In this document: in pieces, positions 23,077 to 34,248 of the stretch
Position numbering within the stretch: the first letter of the stretch is position 1
Layout: every line of letters starts with the position of its first letter
Assembly: GCA_009693175.1 (NCBI GenBank)
Contig: SHXT01000001.1
Span: forward strand, 46,518-110,517
Reading direction: 5' to 3'
From: Candidatus Methylopumilus sp.
Lineage (GTDB): Bacteria > Pseudomonadota > Gammaproteobacteria > Burkholderiales > Methylophilaceae
Length of the DNA stretch: 64,000 nucleotides
The notes under the pieces: generated by a model
What the model saw: the letters and a program-made list of their open reading frames with translations, nothing else
Databases searched by the model: none
What the model was told of the DNA's origin: nothing
Made by a program: the position numbers and the translations under genes

Positions 23077-24288
23077 TTAGCGAACCTTAATTTTTGCAAA
23101 TTTTCGCTTACCTACTTGCGCCACAAGCTCTGTATTTTTAAGAATCATTTTTTTACCATCATCCAAACGCTCGCCATCAATCTTGATTCCGCCACCCTTG
23201 ATTAAACGCATGACTTCTGATGTGCTCGCCACAAGTTCTACCTCCTTAAGAAGCTGTGCCACTTCGATAGACTCCTCTTTAATCGTCACCGTCATTGTTG
23301 GAACATTATCAGGAATGCCGCCTTTGGAGCGGGTTATAAAATTATCTAAGGCATCAATTGCGGCTTCTTTTGAATGAAAGCGCGTCACAATTTCTTGCGC
23401 AAAAATCACTTTAATATCACGGGGGTTTTGGCCTGCTTTAACACTAGACTTCCAGCTTGCAATCTCGTCGATAGATACAAAAGATAGGAGCTCAATATAA
23501 CGCCACATCAAATCATCTGAAATCGACATAATTTTAGCGAATATGACTTCAGGAGCTTCATTAATACCTATGTAATTTCCTAAAGATTTAGACATTTTTT
23601 GTATGCCATCTAAGCCTGCAAGGAGCGGCATCGTAATCACACATTGAGGTGACTGTCCAGATTGTTTTTGTAATTCACGCCCCATTAATAAATTAAATTT
23701 TTGATCTGTGCCGCCTAGCTCCACATCGGCTTTTAATGCTACAGAATCATACCCCTGAAGCAGTGGGTATAAAAACTCATGAATGGCAATTGGCTGATTG
23801 GCTTTATAACGTTTACTAAAATCATCGCGCTCTAACATCCTAGCTACTGTATGTGTTGATGCTAATTTGAGCATCCCCGCGGCACCTAATTCGTTAAGCC
23901 ATAATGAATTAAAAACCACTTCGGTTTGGTTACGCTTAAGTATTTTGAAAACTTGTGAGGCATAACTTTCAGCATTTTTTTTCACCTCATCTTGAGATAA
24001 AGGCGGGCGAGTAGCACTCTTGCCCGTGGGATCGCCAATCATGCCGGTAAAGTCGCCGATTAAAAATAAAACATGGTGGCCTAAATCTTGAAATTGTCTG
24101 AGTTTATTTAATAAAACCGTATGGCCTAAATGAAGGTCAGGCGCTGTAGGATCAAAGCCTGCTTTGATTCTTAAAGGCTTACTTTTTTTAAATTTTTCAA
24201 GAAGCTCTTCTTCTAGAAGAATTTCTTCTGCACCTCGTTTAATAAGCGCTAGTGCTTGGTCGATTTCAGTAGCCACAAATATTTCCAA
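23077..24288 (-). CDS. tyrS: Tyrosyl-tRNA synthetase
   Basis: [61 protein letters not shown]. Confidence 0.97.
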   Translation of the reverse strand: MEIFVATEIDQALALIKRGAEEILLEEELLEKFKKSKPLRIKAGFDPTAPDLHLGHTVLLNKLRQFQDLGHHVLFLIGDFTGMIGDPTGKSATRPPLSQDEVKKNAESYASQVFKILKRNQTEVVFNSLWLNELGAAGMLKLASTHTVARMLERDDFSKRYKANQPIAIHEFLYPLLQGYDSVALKADVELGGTDQKFNLLMGRELQKQSGQSPQCVITMPLLAGLDGIQKMSKSLGNYIGINEAPEVIFAKIMSISDDLMWRYIELLSFVSIDEIASWKSSVKAGQNPRDIKVIFAQEIVTRFHSKEAAIDALDNFITRSKGGIPDNVPTMTVTIKEESIEVAQLLKEVELVASTSEVMRLIKGGGIKIDGERLDDGKKMILKNTELVAQVGKRKFAKIKVR

Positions 24289-24384
24289 TAGGTTGGATTG
24301 AAATTAAATCATTGTCATCATTTTAGCCTAAATTATTTTATCAATATGGGAAATACAGGAAATAAACCATTTACAATCTCGTAC

Positions 24385-25485
24385 ATGAATCATCAATTTT
24401 TTATAGGTCTTATGTCTGGAACTAGCCTCGATGGCATGGACGCCGTACTCATTGATTTTGGCGAAGATTCAAAAAATATCAAAATTGTGAATCATAGTTA
24501 TGTCCCTTATGATGACGTGCTTAAAAAAAATCTTTTAGCGCTTCATACTCCTCGAATCAATGAGCTCGAAGAAAGTGCACTGATAGGTAATGAAATTACC
24601 TTGAAAGCACATGAAACTATTCAAGCTTTACTTAAAAAAACACAAATTGATATTAAAAAAATTAAAGCGGTTGGATTTCATGGTCAAACAATTCGACATC
24701 AGCCTAGCAAAGGCTACACTTTACAAATTGGAAACCCAGCACTTTTAGCAGAGCTCTCTGGTATTAATGTAGTAGGTAATTTTCGTAGTCGTGATGTCGC
24801 AGCAGGCGGTCAAGGAGCGCCTTTAGTGCCTGCTTTTCATAAAAAGATTTTTGACCATCCATCTATACATCGCGCTATCATTAATATTGGTGGTATTGCG
24901 AATATTACAAACCTACCGCCTAAGAAATCAGCATTAGGGTTTGACAGTGGGCCTGGTAATCTTTTATTGGATTACTGGGTTAAAACGCATCTTAATCAAT
25001 CATTCGACAATGATGGAGTGTGGGCTAAATCAGGTGAAATCATTCCGGCACTTCTGGATGAATTCATGAAGGACGCATATTTCAAAAAAACACCACCAAA
25101 AAGTACAGGTCGTGACCACTTCAATGAAGCTTGGTTAAATAAACATTTACAAAAGTCTTATTCATCTCAAGATGTCCAAAGAACGCTGTTAGAGTTCACT
25201 GCATTAAGTATTGCAAAAGCTATGGATGAATATGCAAAAGATGCGCTCGAAATTTATCTATGTGGTGGTGGTGCTTGTAATAGCTTTCTTGTTAAAAGAT
25301 TAGAGTCATTGATACCGAATGCCAACATTAAACTCACAGATGCACTTGGTGTTCCCTCACAATATTTAGAAGCTACAGCATTTGCGTGGCTCGCCAAACA
25401 AACAACTTTTTTAAAGCCAAGTAATTTACCTGAAGTTACTGGCGCTAAAGGCTTGCGTATTTTAGGTGCGGTCTACTACGCATAA
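24385..25485 (+). CDS. anmK: Anhydro-N-acetylmuramic acid kinase
   Basis: FIGLMSGTSLDGMDAVLIDF, GFHGQTIRH, GFDSGPGN, STGRDHFN. Likely start is MNHQFFIGLMSG at 24385 (ORF track: 24298). Confidence 0.95.
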   Translation: MNHQFFIGLMSGTSLDGMDAVLIDFGEDSKNIKIVNHSYVPYDDVLKKNLLALHTPRINELEESALIGNEITLKAHETIQALLKKTQIDIKKIKAVGFHGQTIRHQPSKGYTLQIGNPALLAELSGINVVGNFRSRDVAAGGQGAPLVPAFHKKIFDHPSIHRAIINIGGIANITNLPPKKSALGFDSGPGNLLLDYWVKTHLNQSFDNDGVWAKSGEIIPALLDEFMKDAYFKKTPPKSTGRDHFNEAWLNKHLQKSYSSQDVQRTLLEFTALSIAKAMDEYAKDALEIYLCGGGACNSFLVKRLESLIPNANIKLTDALGVPSQYLEATAFAWLAKQTTFLKPSNLPEVTGAKGLRILGAVYYA

Positions 25486-25552
25486 AGATAGCGCTAGCAA
25501 AAGTATTATGAAAAGTTATAATTCATTTAATGAATAATTTTATTTTTCAAAA

Positions 25553-26836
25553 ATGAAATCTACTAAAGTCACGTTAAGTTTTAATCAAGAAGAGTCTTCT
25601 ATTGAATTACCTTTGGTAAAAAGCACGATGGGTAATGATGCAATTGATATTCGTCAATTAAGTACACATAACGTATTTAGTTATGATCCTGGCTTTATAT
25701 CGACTGCTTCCTGCAGTTCTGAAATCACTTTTATTGATGGAGAAAAAGGTCTTCTTCTTTATCGTGGTTACCCCATAGAGCAACTTGCTGAACATTATAA
25801 TTTTTTAGATGTTGCTTATCTTTTAATGCATGGTGAGTTACCTAAGCCTAAAGAAAAAGAATTTTTCTCAACAACGATCAATCGTCACACCATGCTCCAT
25901 GATCAGCTGAATAATATTTTTCGAGGGTTTAGACGAGATGCACATCCTATGGCTGTGATGGTTGGCGTGGTGGGTTCAATGTCTGCATTCTATTTTGACA
26001 AAATGGATGTCATGAATCCTGAACATCGTCAAATTTCAGCGCATCAACTTCTCGCTAAAGTGCCTACAATTGCTGCATGGAGTTATAAATATAGTTTAGG
26101 TCAGCCTTTTGTTTATCCACAAAACCATTTAGGTTATGCAGAAAATTTTATGCGCATGATGTTTGCAACACCTTGTGAAGATTACAAGCCTAATCCTATG
26201 CTTGCTAAAGCATTCGAACGCATTTTAATACTTCATGCAGATCATGAGCAAAATGCGTCAACATCCACAGTGCGTTTAGCAGGCTCAAGTGGTGCTAATC
26301 CATTTGCATGTATTGCTGCTGGTATTGCCTCGCTTTGGGGTCCAGCACACGGTGGCGCTAATGAAGCTACCTTAAAAATGCTAGAGGAGATTGGTGATGA
26401 AAGTCGTATTGGAGCATTCATTAAACGTGCGAAAGATAAAGACGATTCATTCCGTATGATGGGTTTTGGTCATCGCATTTATCGCAACAAAGACCCCCGT
26501 GCGGAAATTATGCGCAAAACCTGCCATGAAGTTTTAAATGAATTGGGTTTAAAAGATGATCCGGTCTTCAAGCTTGCAATGAAGTTAGAACAAATTGCAT
26601 TAGAAGACGAATACTTTATTACAAAAAAACTTTACCCTAATGTCGACTTTTATTCAGGCATTGTTATGCGCGCAATAGGCATTCCTAATTCTATGTTCAC
26701 AGCCGTATTCGCACTTGCAAGAACCGCAGGTTGGGTTGCTCAATGGAATGAAATGTTAGAACAACCTGGAAATAAAATTGGTAGGCCTCGTCAAGTGTAC
26801 ACAGGTAAACCTAAGCGCGATGTTCCAAAAAAATAA
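25553..26836 (+). CDS. gltA: Citrate synthase
   Basis: [86 protein letters not shown]. Confidence 0.98.
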   Translation: MKSTKVTLSFNQEESSIELPLVKSTMGNDAIDIRQLSTHNVFSYDPGFISTASCSSEITFIDGEKGLLLYRGYPIEQLAEHYNFLDVAYLLMHGELPKPKEKEFFSTTINRHTMLHDQLNNIFRGFRRDAHPMAVMVGVVGSMSAFYFDKMDVMNPEHRQISAHQLLAKVPTIAAWSYKYSLGQPFVYPQNHLGYAENFMRMMFATPCEDYKPNPMLAKAFERILILHADHEQNASTSTVRLAGSSGANPFACIAAGIASLWGPAHGGANEATLKMLEEIGDESRIGAFIKRAKDKDDSFRMMGFGHRIYRNKDPRAEIMRKTCHEVLNELGLKDDPVFKLAMKLEQIALEDEYFITKKLYPNVDFYSGIVMRAIGIPNSMFTAVFALARTAGWVAQWNEMLEQPGNKIGRPRQVYTGKPKRDVPKK

Positions 26837-26848
26837 ATGGTTTTGGTT

Positions 26849-27214
26849 TTAAGCTGAGAAAGAAGAACCACAACCGCATGTGGTTTGTGCATTTGGATTC
26901 TTAATGACAAATTGCGAACCTTGGACACTGTCTTGATAATCAATTTCAGCCCCCATGAGATATTGCAAACTCATTGGATCAACTAAAAGTGTTACAGAAT
27001 CTTTAACCACTTGTGTGTCATCTTCATTAATAGATTCTTCAAACGTGAATCCATATTGAAATCCTGAACAGCCGCCGCCACTGACGAATACACGAAGTTT
27101 AAGCTCAGGCTGACCTTCTTCTTCGATAAGTTCTTTAACTTTTTTCACAGCATTATCTGTAAAAATAAGTGGGGTAGGCATCTCCATTTCTTTTGATTCA
27201 ACAATTTTATTCAT
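26849..27214 (-). CDS. erpA: Iron-sulfur cluster insertion protein
   Basis: [21 protein letters not shown] and [12 protein letters not shown]-type carrier cysteines. Confidence 0.94.
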   Translation of the reverse strand: MNKIVESKEMEMPTPLIFTDNAVKKVKELIEEEGQPELKLRVFVSGGGCSGFQYGFTFEESINEDDTQVVKDSVTLLVDPMSLQYLMGAEIDYQDSVQGSQFVIKNPNAQTTCGCGSSFSA

Positions 27215-27228
27215 ACATTAACTCCTAG

Positions 27229-27615
27229 TTATTTCTTTTTTGGAAGCTGATTTAAATCTTTAGCAATTTCTTTAAGCTGTCCATATACTTTAGCACCTGC
27301 GTGAATTTCTATCACCTTATATTTAATATCGCCAAATACTTTAGCATTAGCATGAAGCTCTAAATATTCAGCACATGTAATATTACCATCCACATTCCCA
27401 CCAATGATAGCATGATGTGCTGACACGTTGCCTTTGATGAGGCTTTTGTTACCCATAATCAGAGTGCCTGCGGTACCCGGAAGTTCAGTTAAATTACCTA
27501 TAATTGAACCATCAATACGCATACCACCCGAGTAAGTTACATTTCCTCGCACGGTAATGCCTTTATCAATCAATGTATCAATGGTGCGTGCTTTATTTTT
27601 CTTATTAAAAAACAT
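27229..27615 (-). CDS. Bactofilin (polymer-forming cytoskeletal protein)
   Basis: GITVRGNVTYSGGMRIDGSIIGNL...GNVSAHHAIIGGNVDGNITCAEYLELHANAKVFGDIKY beta-helix repeats. Confidence 0.93.
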   Translation of the reverse strand: MFFNKKNKARTIDTLIDKGITVRGNVTYSGGMRIDGSIIGNLTELPGTAGTLIMGNKSLIKGNVSAHHAIIGGNVDGNITCAEYLELHANAKVFGDIKYKVIEIHAGAKVYGQLKEIAKDLNQLPKKK

Positions 27616-27624
27616 ACGTATCCT

Positions 27625-27990
27625 TTATCGTTTCTTGCCCACAATTTTTTCGTAAAAGAGCACATCCTCTTTTAATTTATTGTTTTCTGCTTGAAGTTTT
27701 GTAATGTCCTCTGAAACCTTTTCACCTGAGATAGACTTCAATTGCAATTCAATCTTTTGTTGTAATAACTGTCCTTCAATCGATTGGTTCTCTCCTTCTA
27801 ACGCTTGAATTTTTAAAACAAATCCAATGACAGAGCCCCCATTTAATTCCCAATATGTAACCCCTGCACCCGTTAAAAATGATAAACATGTAACCATAAG
27901 ATAGGTATGCCATACATAACCTGTTTTAACACGCATACTTCGACGCGTCACGCCAAAATATTTTTTAAAAATACGTTTCACTTTTCTCAT
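27625..27990 (-). CDS. Single-pass membrane protein with coiled coil, unknown function (DUF6776-like)
   Basis: N-terminal TM followed by coiled coil IQALEGENQSIEGQLLQQKIELQL...KLQAENNKLKEDVLFYEKIVG; co-directional with the bactofilin gene. Confidence 0.65.
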   Translation of the reverse strand: MRKVKRIFKKYFGVTRRSMRVKTGYVWHTYLMVTCLSFLTGAGVTYWELNGGSVIGFVLKIQALEGENQSIEGQLLQQKIELQLKSISGEKVSEDITKLQAENNKLKEDVLFYEKIVGKKR

Positions 27991-28002
27991 AGAAACAACA
28001 CT

Positions 28003-29046
28003 CTATGGCATCAATGGCACAAGATCAAGCCCAGAAGTCTCTGAAAAATTAAACATAAGATTCATATTCTGCACAGCCTGTCCTGCAGCGCCTTTGACGA
28101 GATTATCAATCACCGATAAAACAACAATCTTGTGACTTCCTTGCGGCTGATGGATACTAATGCGGCATTGATTTGAGCCTCTTACAGATCTTGTCTCTGG
28201 ATGAGAGCCTTCTGGCATGATATCCACGAAAGGTTCATCCTTGTATCTTGCTTCAAAAGCCGCCTGCACATCTATTTTTTTAGTTGCTGTTGCATAAAGC
28301 GTCGCATGTATGCCTCTAATCATAGGTGTGAGATGTGGCACAAACGTTAAATGAACAGTTTGATTTGCCAAATTTGTAAGACCTTCAGTGATTTCAGGTA
28401 AATGCCTATGCCCTTGCACGTTATAGGCTTTAAAATTGTCAGACGTCTCAGCCATCAAAGCATTCACCTCGGCCTTTCTACCCGCCCCGGAGACCCCTGA
28501 TTTGGCATCTGCAATCAAATCATCAAGATCAATCACGCCCGATTCGATCAAAGGGATAAATCCTAATTGAATAGCAGTTGGGTAACAGCCAGGATTAGCT
28601 ACAAGAGATGCTTTTTTAATTTTTTCTCGATTAATCTCGGGCAAACCATAAACAGCGTCTTTAAGTAGATCGGCGCATAAATGCGGCATTTTATACCACT
28701 TTTCCCAGATTTTAGCGTCTTTTAACCTAAAATCAGCAGCTAAATCGATGACTTTTACCCCGGCCTTAAGAAGTGCTGGCGCTTCCTGCATTGCTGTACC
28801 ATTGGGCGTTGCAAAGAATACGAGATCACAATTCGTCAAATCGGCAGTTTTAGGATCTTCAAATTTAAGGTCAAATAAGCCTCTTAAGCTTGGAAATAAA
28901 GTTGCGATCGATAAACCTGCCTCTGTTCGAGAGGTAACAGCTTGAATAGTGACGCTAGGATGTTTCACTAAAATTCTTAATAGCTCAACGCCTGTATATC
29001 CGGTTGCACCTACAACGCCTACTTTAATTTTGGACGCATTACTCAT
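28003..29046 (-). CDS. argC: N-acetyl-gamma-glutamyl-phosphate reductase
   Basis: [42 protein letters not shown]. Confidence 0.97.
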   Translation of the reverse strand: MSNASKIKVGVVGATGYTGVELLRILVKHPSVTIQAVTSRTEAGLSIATLFPSLRGLFDLKFEDPKTADLTNCDLVFFATPNGTAMQEAPALLKAGVKVIDLAADFRLKDAKIWEKWYKMPHLCADLLKDAVYGLPEINREKIKKASLVANPGCYPTAIQLGFIPLIESGVIDLDDLIADAKSGVSGAGRKAEVNALMAETSDNFKAYNVQGHRHLPEITEGLTNLANQTVHLTFVPHLTPMIRGIHATLYATATKKIDVQAAFEARYKDEPFVDIMPEGSHPETRSVRGSNQCRISIHQPQGSHKIVVLSVIDNLVKGAAGQAVQNMNLMFNFSETSGLDLVPLMP

Positions 29047-29124
29047 AACAGTCGCACCTTATAATTTATGAAAAGTCTTATCCTTAAAAAATCATACTAA
29101 CAAAATTCTTAAGCTCTATATAAC

Positions 29125-29151
29125 AAAAAAGCCGCTGAAAGCGGCCTTTTT
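29125..29151 (-). terminator. Terminator downstream of rpsI
   Basis: AAAAAAGCCGCTGAAAGCGGCCTTTTTGC: GCCGC/GCGGC stem with A/T tracts on both sides. Confidence 0.85.
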
Positions 29152-29172
29152 GCTCTTTGGAACTTGAAACAA

Positions 29173-29565
29173 TTAACGTTTCGAGAATTGTTTACGTCTA
29201 CGAGCTTTTCGAAGACCCACTTTTTTACGTTCAACTTCACGCGCATCACGTGTTACAAAACCAGCTTGTGAGAGCGTACTTTTTAAATTTGTATCATAGT
29301 CGATCAATGCACGTGTGATGCCATGACGCACTGCACCAGCTTGACCAGACTCACCACCACCGATGACATTCACATGAATATCAAAATTACTTAACATATT
29401 TGTTAAATCAAGCGGTTGGCGAAAAATCATACGGGAGGTATAACGTGAAAAATATTCATCCGCAGGCTTGTCATTCACTGTAATCACGCCCTTACCTGGC
29501 TTCATGAATACACGAGCTACTGAGCTCTTTCTGCGACCTGTTCCGTAATTGTATTTACCTATCAT
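29173..29565 (-). CDS. rpsI: 30S ribosomal protein S9
   Basis: [22 protein letters not shown]...[14 protein letters not shown]. Confidence 0.98.
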   Translation of the reverse strand: MIGKYNYGTGRRKSSVARVFMKPGKGVITVNDKPADEYFSRYTSRMIFRQPLDLTNMLSNFDIHVNVIGGGESGQAGAVRHGITRALIDYDTNLKSTLSQAGFVTRDAREVERKKVGLRKARRRKQFSKR

Positions 29566-29578
29566 AGTATTTCCTTAA

Positions 29579-30007
29579 CTATATGCTTAATGGTTGTGGT
29601 TGTTGAGCCACATGTTCATGAGTTGCGCCTGAATAGACTTTCATCTTTTTAATCATCGCATAACCCAAAGGTCCTTTTGGTAACATTCCCTTCACAGCTT
29701 TTTCTAAAGCGCGGCCTGGAAAACGGTCTTGCATCTTAGAAAAGTTCGTTGTTGAAATACCGCCTGGATAACCTGAATGGCGATGGTAAACCTTATCGTC
29801 ACCCTTATTACCCGTTACTGTAATCTTGTCTGCATTAATCACAACAATATAATCGCCAGTATCTACGTGTGGCGTATAAATCGCTTTATGTTTGCCACGT
29901 AATCGATGTGCAATCGCACTTGCTAATCTTCCCAGTACTGCGTCAGTTCCGTCTACAACAAACCAATCGCGTTTTACTTCATGGGATTTTGCTGAAAATG
30001 TCTTCAT
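29579..30007 (-). CDS. rplM: 50S ribosomal protein L13
   Basis: [41 protein letters not shown]...[21 protein letters not shown]. Confidence 0.98.
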   Translation of the reverse strand: MKTFSAKSHEVKRDWFVVDGTDAVLGRLASAIAHRLRGKHKAIYTPHVDTGDYIVVINADKITVTGNKGDDKVYHRHSGYPGGISTTNFSKMQDRFPGRALEKAVKGMLPKGPLGYAMIKKMKVYSGATHEHVAQQPQPLSI

Positions 30008-30093
30008 TTTAATACCAACTTTTGCGCTATAAATTTAAAAAAAGAGATGAATTCTATGTCAATACTGCCTGTTTTGTCAATTTTATTAATGAT

Positions 30094-30942
30094 TTAGTTC
30101 ACGGAGAGATAGTGAAAAAATACGCCTAAAAAGACTAAACCGCCCAAATAATTGTTGCTTAAAAATGCATCAAAACAAGCTGTTGGATCGAGAGCCTTAA
30201 TTCGGCGATACAAAATACCAATAAAAAGAAGGCTGGCCCCCATAAATCCGTAAAAAGGCCAAGTAAATTTCTCTAGATATCCTACCCAAACCAAGCATCC
30301 CATCATACAGGTATAGCTCAACATAATGGCTTCTTTCACGTAAGCCCCAAACCAAATAGCTGATGAACGAATGCCAATTTTTAAATCATCATTTTTATCA
30401 GTCATAGCATAAAGCGTGTCGTAAGCAATTGCCCAAAAAATATTCGCGAAAAATAATAACCATGTTGTCAACCCCAAAGATACTTCATTGGCAGAAAAAG
30501 CTATCGGAATTCCCATGCCAAAACTTAATCCTAAATAGGCTTGCGGCATAACAAAAAATCGTTTTGTTAAAGGATAGGTAAGCGCTAAAAATAAAGCAAT
30601 CAAAGCAAAATAAAACGCTTTTACATTTAAAAATAAAACACATATCAAAGCACCCATCAATAAAGTGATGAGTAAGTAGAAAGCATTCTTAACTGACACA
30701 GATTGGTTAGCTAAAGGTCGCAACTTTGTGCGCGTCACAAAAGAATCAAATTTACGATCAAGAATATCATTAGCAACACAACCCGCTGAGCGCATCAAAA
30801 TCGTACCTAAGATAAAAATACTAAGAAGCTTAAAGCCTGGGAGCCCATGTGTAGCAGAATAAAGGGCCCACATTGTTGGCCATAACAATAAAAAAATGCC
30901 AATAGGTTTATCAAGACGCATGAGACGAATGTAGTAATGCAT
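30094..30942 (-). CDS. ubiA: 4-hydroxybenzoate octaprenyltransferase
   Basis: RLDKPIGIFLLLWPTMWALY, RSAGCVANDILDRKFDSFVTRTKLRPLA, YDTLYAMTDKNDDLKIGIRSSAI. Confidence 0.97.
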   Translation of the reverse strand: MHYYIRLMRLDKPIGIFLLLWPTMWALYSATHGLPGFKLLSIFILGTILMRSAGCVANDILDRKFDSFVTRTKLRPLANQSVSVKNAFYLLITLLMGALICVLFLNVKAFYFALIALFLALTYPLTKRFFVMPQAYLGLSFGMGIPIAFSANEVSLGLTTWLLFFANIFWAIAYDTLYAMTDKNDDLKIGIRSSAIWFGAYVKEAIMLSYTCMMGCLVWVGYLEKFTWPFYGFMGASLLFIGILYRRIKALDPTACFDAFLSNNYLGGLVFLGVFFHYLSVN

Positions 30943-30960
30943 CTTTAAAATTGATGCTAA

Positions 30961-31605
30961 CTATTCAAGCTTGAATGAAATGGGAACAAGCACATTAAAA
31001 TTTTTACCGCGAAGACTTTGGGGTGGCGATGGAAATGGCGAAGCTTTTTTAATCATTTCTAGTGCTTCGTTATCTAACACTTCATAGGTGCTACTTTTTT
31101 TAATTTTGACACTCATGACAGAACCTTTGCTATCGATTTCAAGGTCTACAATCACCATACCTTGCCAACCTCTCATTTGAGCTATTTTTGGATATTGTTT
31201 ATATTGTGCAATCGCATTTGCAAGAAGATTACTATAACTATCTAGGTGTGTATTTATTTGTTCTTGAGGAACTACATTGGGTATTTTTGAAGGCACTTCA
31301 GCAGGTGCTGGAGGGGCTAATTCTTTAGGAAGAGGTTGTGCAACAATGGTTGCATTTTTATCAATGATAGGCGTAACTTTTTTTTGTATCGGCTCACTCT
31401 TTTTAACAATAGGCTGCGGTGTCTCAACTTTTTCGACTGGCTTTTGAATGGGTGAGCTTTCAATAGTGACACTCATCACCTGAGGTACTGATACTGTTTT
31501 ATTAAATTGTGGAAACCCTATAATTAAAATGATATGAATCACCATTGAAATCATAATGGCTTTAGGCAAATCAAAAAGAAAAAGAAAGTCTCTCGACAAG
31601 TTCAC
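30961..31605 (-). CDS. TonB-family energy transducer
   Basis: N-terminal TM, Pro/Lys-rich linker (PIQKPVEKVETPQPIVKKSEPIQKKV), C-terminal TonB domain (GMVIVDLEIDSKGSVMSVKIKKSSTYEVLDNEALEMIKKASPFPSPP). Confidence 0.9.
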   Translation of the reverse strand: MNLSRDFLFLFDLPKAIMISMVIHIILIIGFPQFNKTVSVPQVMSVTIESSPIQKPVEKVETPQPIVKKSEPIQKKVTPIIDKNATIVAQPLPKELAPPAPAEVPSKIPNVVPQEQINTHLDSYSNLLANAIAQYKQYPKIAQMRGWQGMVIVDLEIDSKGSVMSVKIKKSSTYEVLDNEALEMIKKASPFPSPPQSLRGKNFNVLVPISFKLE

Positions 31606-31682
31606 GATTTTAAAAATAGCGTTTCAAAAAAATTAAAGGGAAATTATAGCCTAAATCAATATACCGTTATGAAATTTACTGC

Positions 31683-32159
31683 TCAATTAAAAAGATGTGG
31701 CAAAAAGACTTCTATTAAGGTCAGTGTCTTTCCGTCTTTTTCCCATTCGGATTGTCGTGTCCATATAACTTCTTCATGCACGAGCCCAAGTGACTTTAAA
31801 TAAATATGTAAGGGATCATTCAGTAAACATTCTCGATACAAAACAGAACGTTTAAATATATTTGGGTCTTTAAATAAAATATTGGCGAGCGATTGCTGAC
31901 CAAGTGTTTTTAAACAATGCCAAGCGCCATTCACATCTTCGTCTTTTAATAAAGTACGCGCAAAAATCATAGACTGATCATGACTTTTTAAAATAACTTC
32001 GCGTATGTAATCCGTTTTATTTTCTAAAGACTTGCCTTCATAAATTACATCGACTTTTACATCATTCAATTCTTTTTTTAAGCGCTCTGTTAAAGATCTG
32101 CCCTCCGTCAACCATGAAAATTGATTACCTTCAACTGTAGGGAATATTAACCAAGTCAT
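31683..32159 (-). CDS. ubiC: Chorismate lyase
   Basis: LTEGRSLTERLKKEL, REVILKSHDQSMIFARTLL, VLYRECLLNDP; adjacent to recG, near ubiA. Confidence 0.88.
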   Translation of the reverse strand: MTWLIFPTVEGNQFSWLTEGRSLTERLKKELNDVKVDVIYEGKSLENKTDYIREVILKSHDQSMIFARTLLKDEDVNGAWHCLKTLGQQSLANILFKDPNIFKRSVLYRECLLNDPLHIYLKSLGLVHEEVIWTRQSEWEKDGKTLTLIEVFLPHLFN

Positions 32160-32161
32160 CT

Positions 32162-34162
32162 TTATACCTTTACTCTTTCATTTGCATGAGCTGCCCAACG
32201 CTTAAGATGAAGATAAGAAGCCTCAGAATAACCTTCTAATAATTGATCTGCAATATTCCTAGCTTCCTCTAGCAATTTAAAATCACGATTAAGATTGGCC
32301 ACTCGCAACATAGCAACACCGCTTTGACGTATGCCTAAAAATTCTCCCGGGCCGCGTATATTTAAATCTTCTTGTGCAATGATAAAACCATCTGTATTTT
32401 CAAAAATAACTTTAAGCCTTTGTCTCGCAATGTCTGATAATTTTTTGTAAAATAAAATACATGTACTTTTTAAAGACCCTCTACCGACGCGACCGCGAAG
32501 CTGATGTAACTGAGATAAGCCCATACGTTCTGCATTTTCAATAACCATTAATGTTGCATTTGGCACATCAACCCCAACTTCAATCACGGTAGTAGCCACT
32601 AGCAATTGAATATCGCCACTCACAAAAGCCGACATTACTTTTTGTTTTTCTGATAACTTCATGCGTCCGTGAACTAAGCCGACTTTTAAATCTTTAAAAT
32701 TAGACTGCATATTTAAAAAAGTAGATTCAGCAGTTTGTAACTGCAACACTTCACTTTCTTCAATAAGAGGGCATACCCAGTAAACTTGCGCTCCTAAATG
32801 ACATACCTCATGCACTCTTTTTAATATTTCATCACGCCTATCCTCGGAAAAAAGTTTTGTCACAATCGCTTCGCGACCCTTAGGTAGTTCATCAATCACA
32901 GAGACATCAAGGTCTGCAAAATAACTCATAGAAAGCGTGCGTGGAATGGGTGTTGCACTCATCATGAGTTGATGTGGCTCTATCGCTTTATCTAATGCTC
33001 CTTTTTTTCTTAAAGCTAATCGTTGTTCAACACCAAAACGATGTTGCTCATCAATAATACTTAAACCTAATTTATTAAACACCACATGTTCTTGAAAAAG
33101 TGCATGCGTTCCGACCACGATAGGTGCCTCACCCGATTGAGCCATGTTTAGAGAAAATTCGCGATCTTTTTTAGATTGACTACCAGTAAGCCATGCTACT
33201 TTAATGTTAAGTGGTGACAACCAATGAAGTAATTTTCGATAATGTTGTTCTGCCAAAATTTCTGTGGGTGCCATGAAAGCTACTTGACTCCCATTTTCAA
33301 TAGCTTGCAAAGCTGCCATCGTTGCTACAACTGTTTTCCCACTACCTACATCACCTTGTAAAAGACGTTGCATTGGATAATTTTTTTCGAGATCTGTTCT
33401 AATTTCTTGATTTACTTTTTTCTGTGCCTCTGTTAATTCAAATTCAAGTAAATTTAAAAATTTTTGAGTTAATTTATTTTTTGCAATTAAAGGTATTGCA
33501 GTAAGTTTTCTTCTAATTAAATAATTAGAACGCAATGACAATTGCTGCGCTAAAAACTCATCGAAAATAATACGTCCATATGCCGCCGAAGTAAAAGCTT
33601 CGTGTGCCTTAACCTCTTTAAAATTTTTTGGATAATGAATTTGTTTCAAACTTTCATACAAATTTGGCAATCCTAATTTTTCATAAATCGTTTTGGGAAA
33701 TAAGTCTTTTAAATAACTTTTTAGATCATACTGATCAAATAATGTATGCATAGCATTCATAATAATTTTTTGCCCTACGCCTGCAACTAGATAATAGATG
33801 GGTGTAAGTGACTTAGGCAACACATCGTTTTCTTTTATTAATTTACATTGTGGATGAATCATCTCACATGCAAATAAATTATGCCGAGCCTCTCCTAAGA
33901 TGCGAATTCGATTTCCCACATCAAATGTTTTTATTTGACTTGGATAGAAATGAAGAAATCTAAGTTGCAATGTGCCCGACGCATCTTTCACTCGAACAAG
34001 TAGCATCTTTTTAGGCTTATACAAAACTTCAGCCCGAATGACTTCTGCTTCAACTTGAGAAAGGGTACCTATTTTAATATCACGAATGGGTATCACAACT
34101 GTTTCATCAATATAACGAATAGGAAGGTGCATCACCAAACTAAATGCATCCTCAATACCCAA
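32162..34162 (-). CDS. recG: ATP-dependent DNA helicase RecG (start uncertain; homology extends upstream)
   Basis: QRLLQGDVGSGKTVVATMAALQ, IDEQHRFGVEQR, MSATPIPRTLS, GRVGRGSLKSTCILFY. Confidence 0.96.
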   Translation of the reverse strand: MGIEDAFSLVMHLPIRYIDETVVIPIRDIKIGTLSQVEAEVIRAEVLYKPKKMLLVRVKDASGTLQLRFLHFYPSQIKTFDVGNRIRILGEARHNLFACEMIHPQCKLIKENDVLPKSLTPIYYLVAGVGQKIIMNAMHTLFDQYDLKSYLKDLFPKTIYEKLGLPNLYESLKQIHYPKNFKEVKAHEAFTSAAYGRIIFDEFLAQQLSLRSNYLIRRKLTAIPLIAKNKLTQKFLNLLEFELTEAQKKVNQEIRTDLEKNYPMQRLLQGDVGSGKTVVATMAALQAIENGSQVAFMAPTEILAEQHYRKLLHWLSPLNIKVAWLTGSQSKKDREFSLNMAQSGEAPIVVGTHALFQEHVVFNKLGLSIIDEQHRFGVEQRLALRKKGALDKAIEPHQLMMSATPIPRTLSMSYFADLDVSVIDELPKGREAIVTKLFSEDRRDEILKRVHEVCHLGAQVYWVCPLIEESEVLQLQTAESTFLNMQSNFKDLKVGLVHGRMKLSEKQKVMSAFVSGDIQLLVATTVIEVGVDVPNATLMVIENAERMGLSQLHQLRGRVGRGSLKSTCILFYKKLSDIARQRLKVIFENTDGFIIAQEDLNIRGPGEFLGIRQSGVAMLRVANLNRDFKLLEEARNIADQLLEGYSEASYLHLKRWAAHANERVKV

Positions 34163-34248
34163 TTTTTTGAGTTTATTTAATACAGAGGGTGAATAAAGCT
34201 TGAGTTCGGATAAAGAAGTCAGATTGAAATACTCTTAAAAAAAATAAT

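Noticed and set aside
25521-25535. ATTCATTTAATGAAT palindrome upstream of gltA
   Set aside because: A 7-bp-arm AT-rich palindrome is expected by chance in this composition; no second site or matching regulator.
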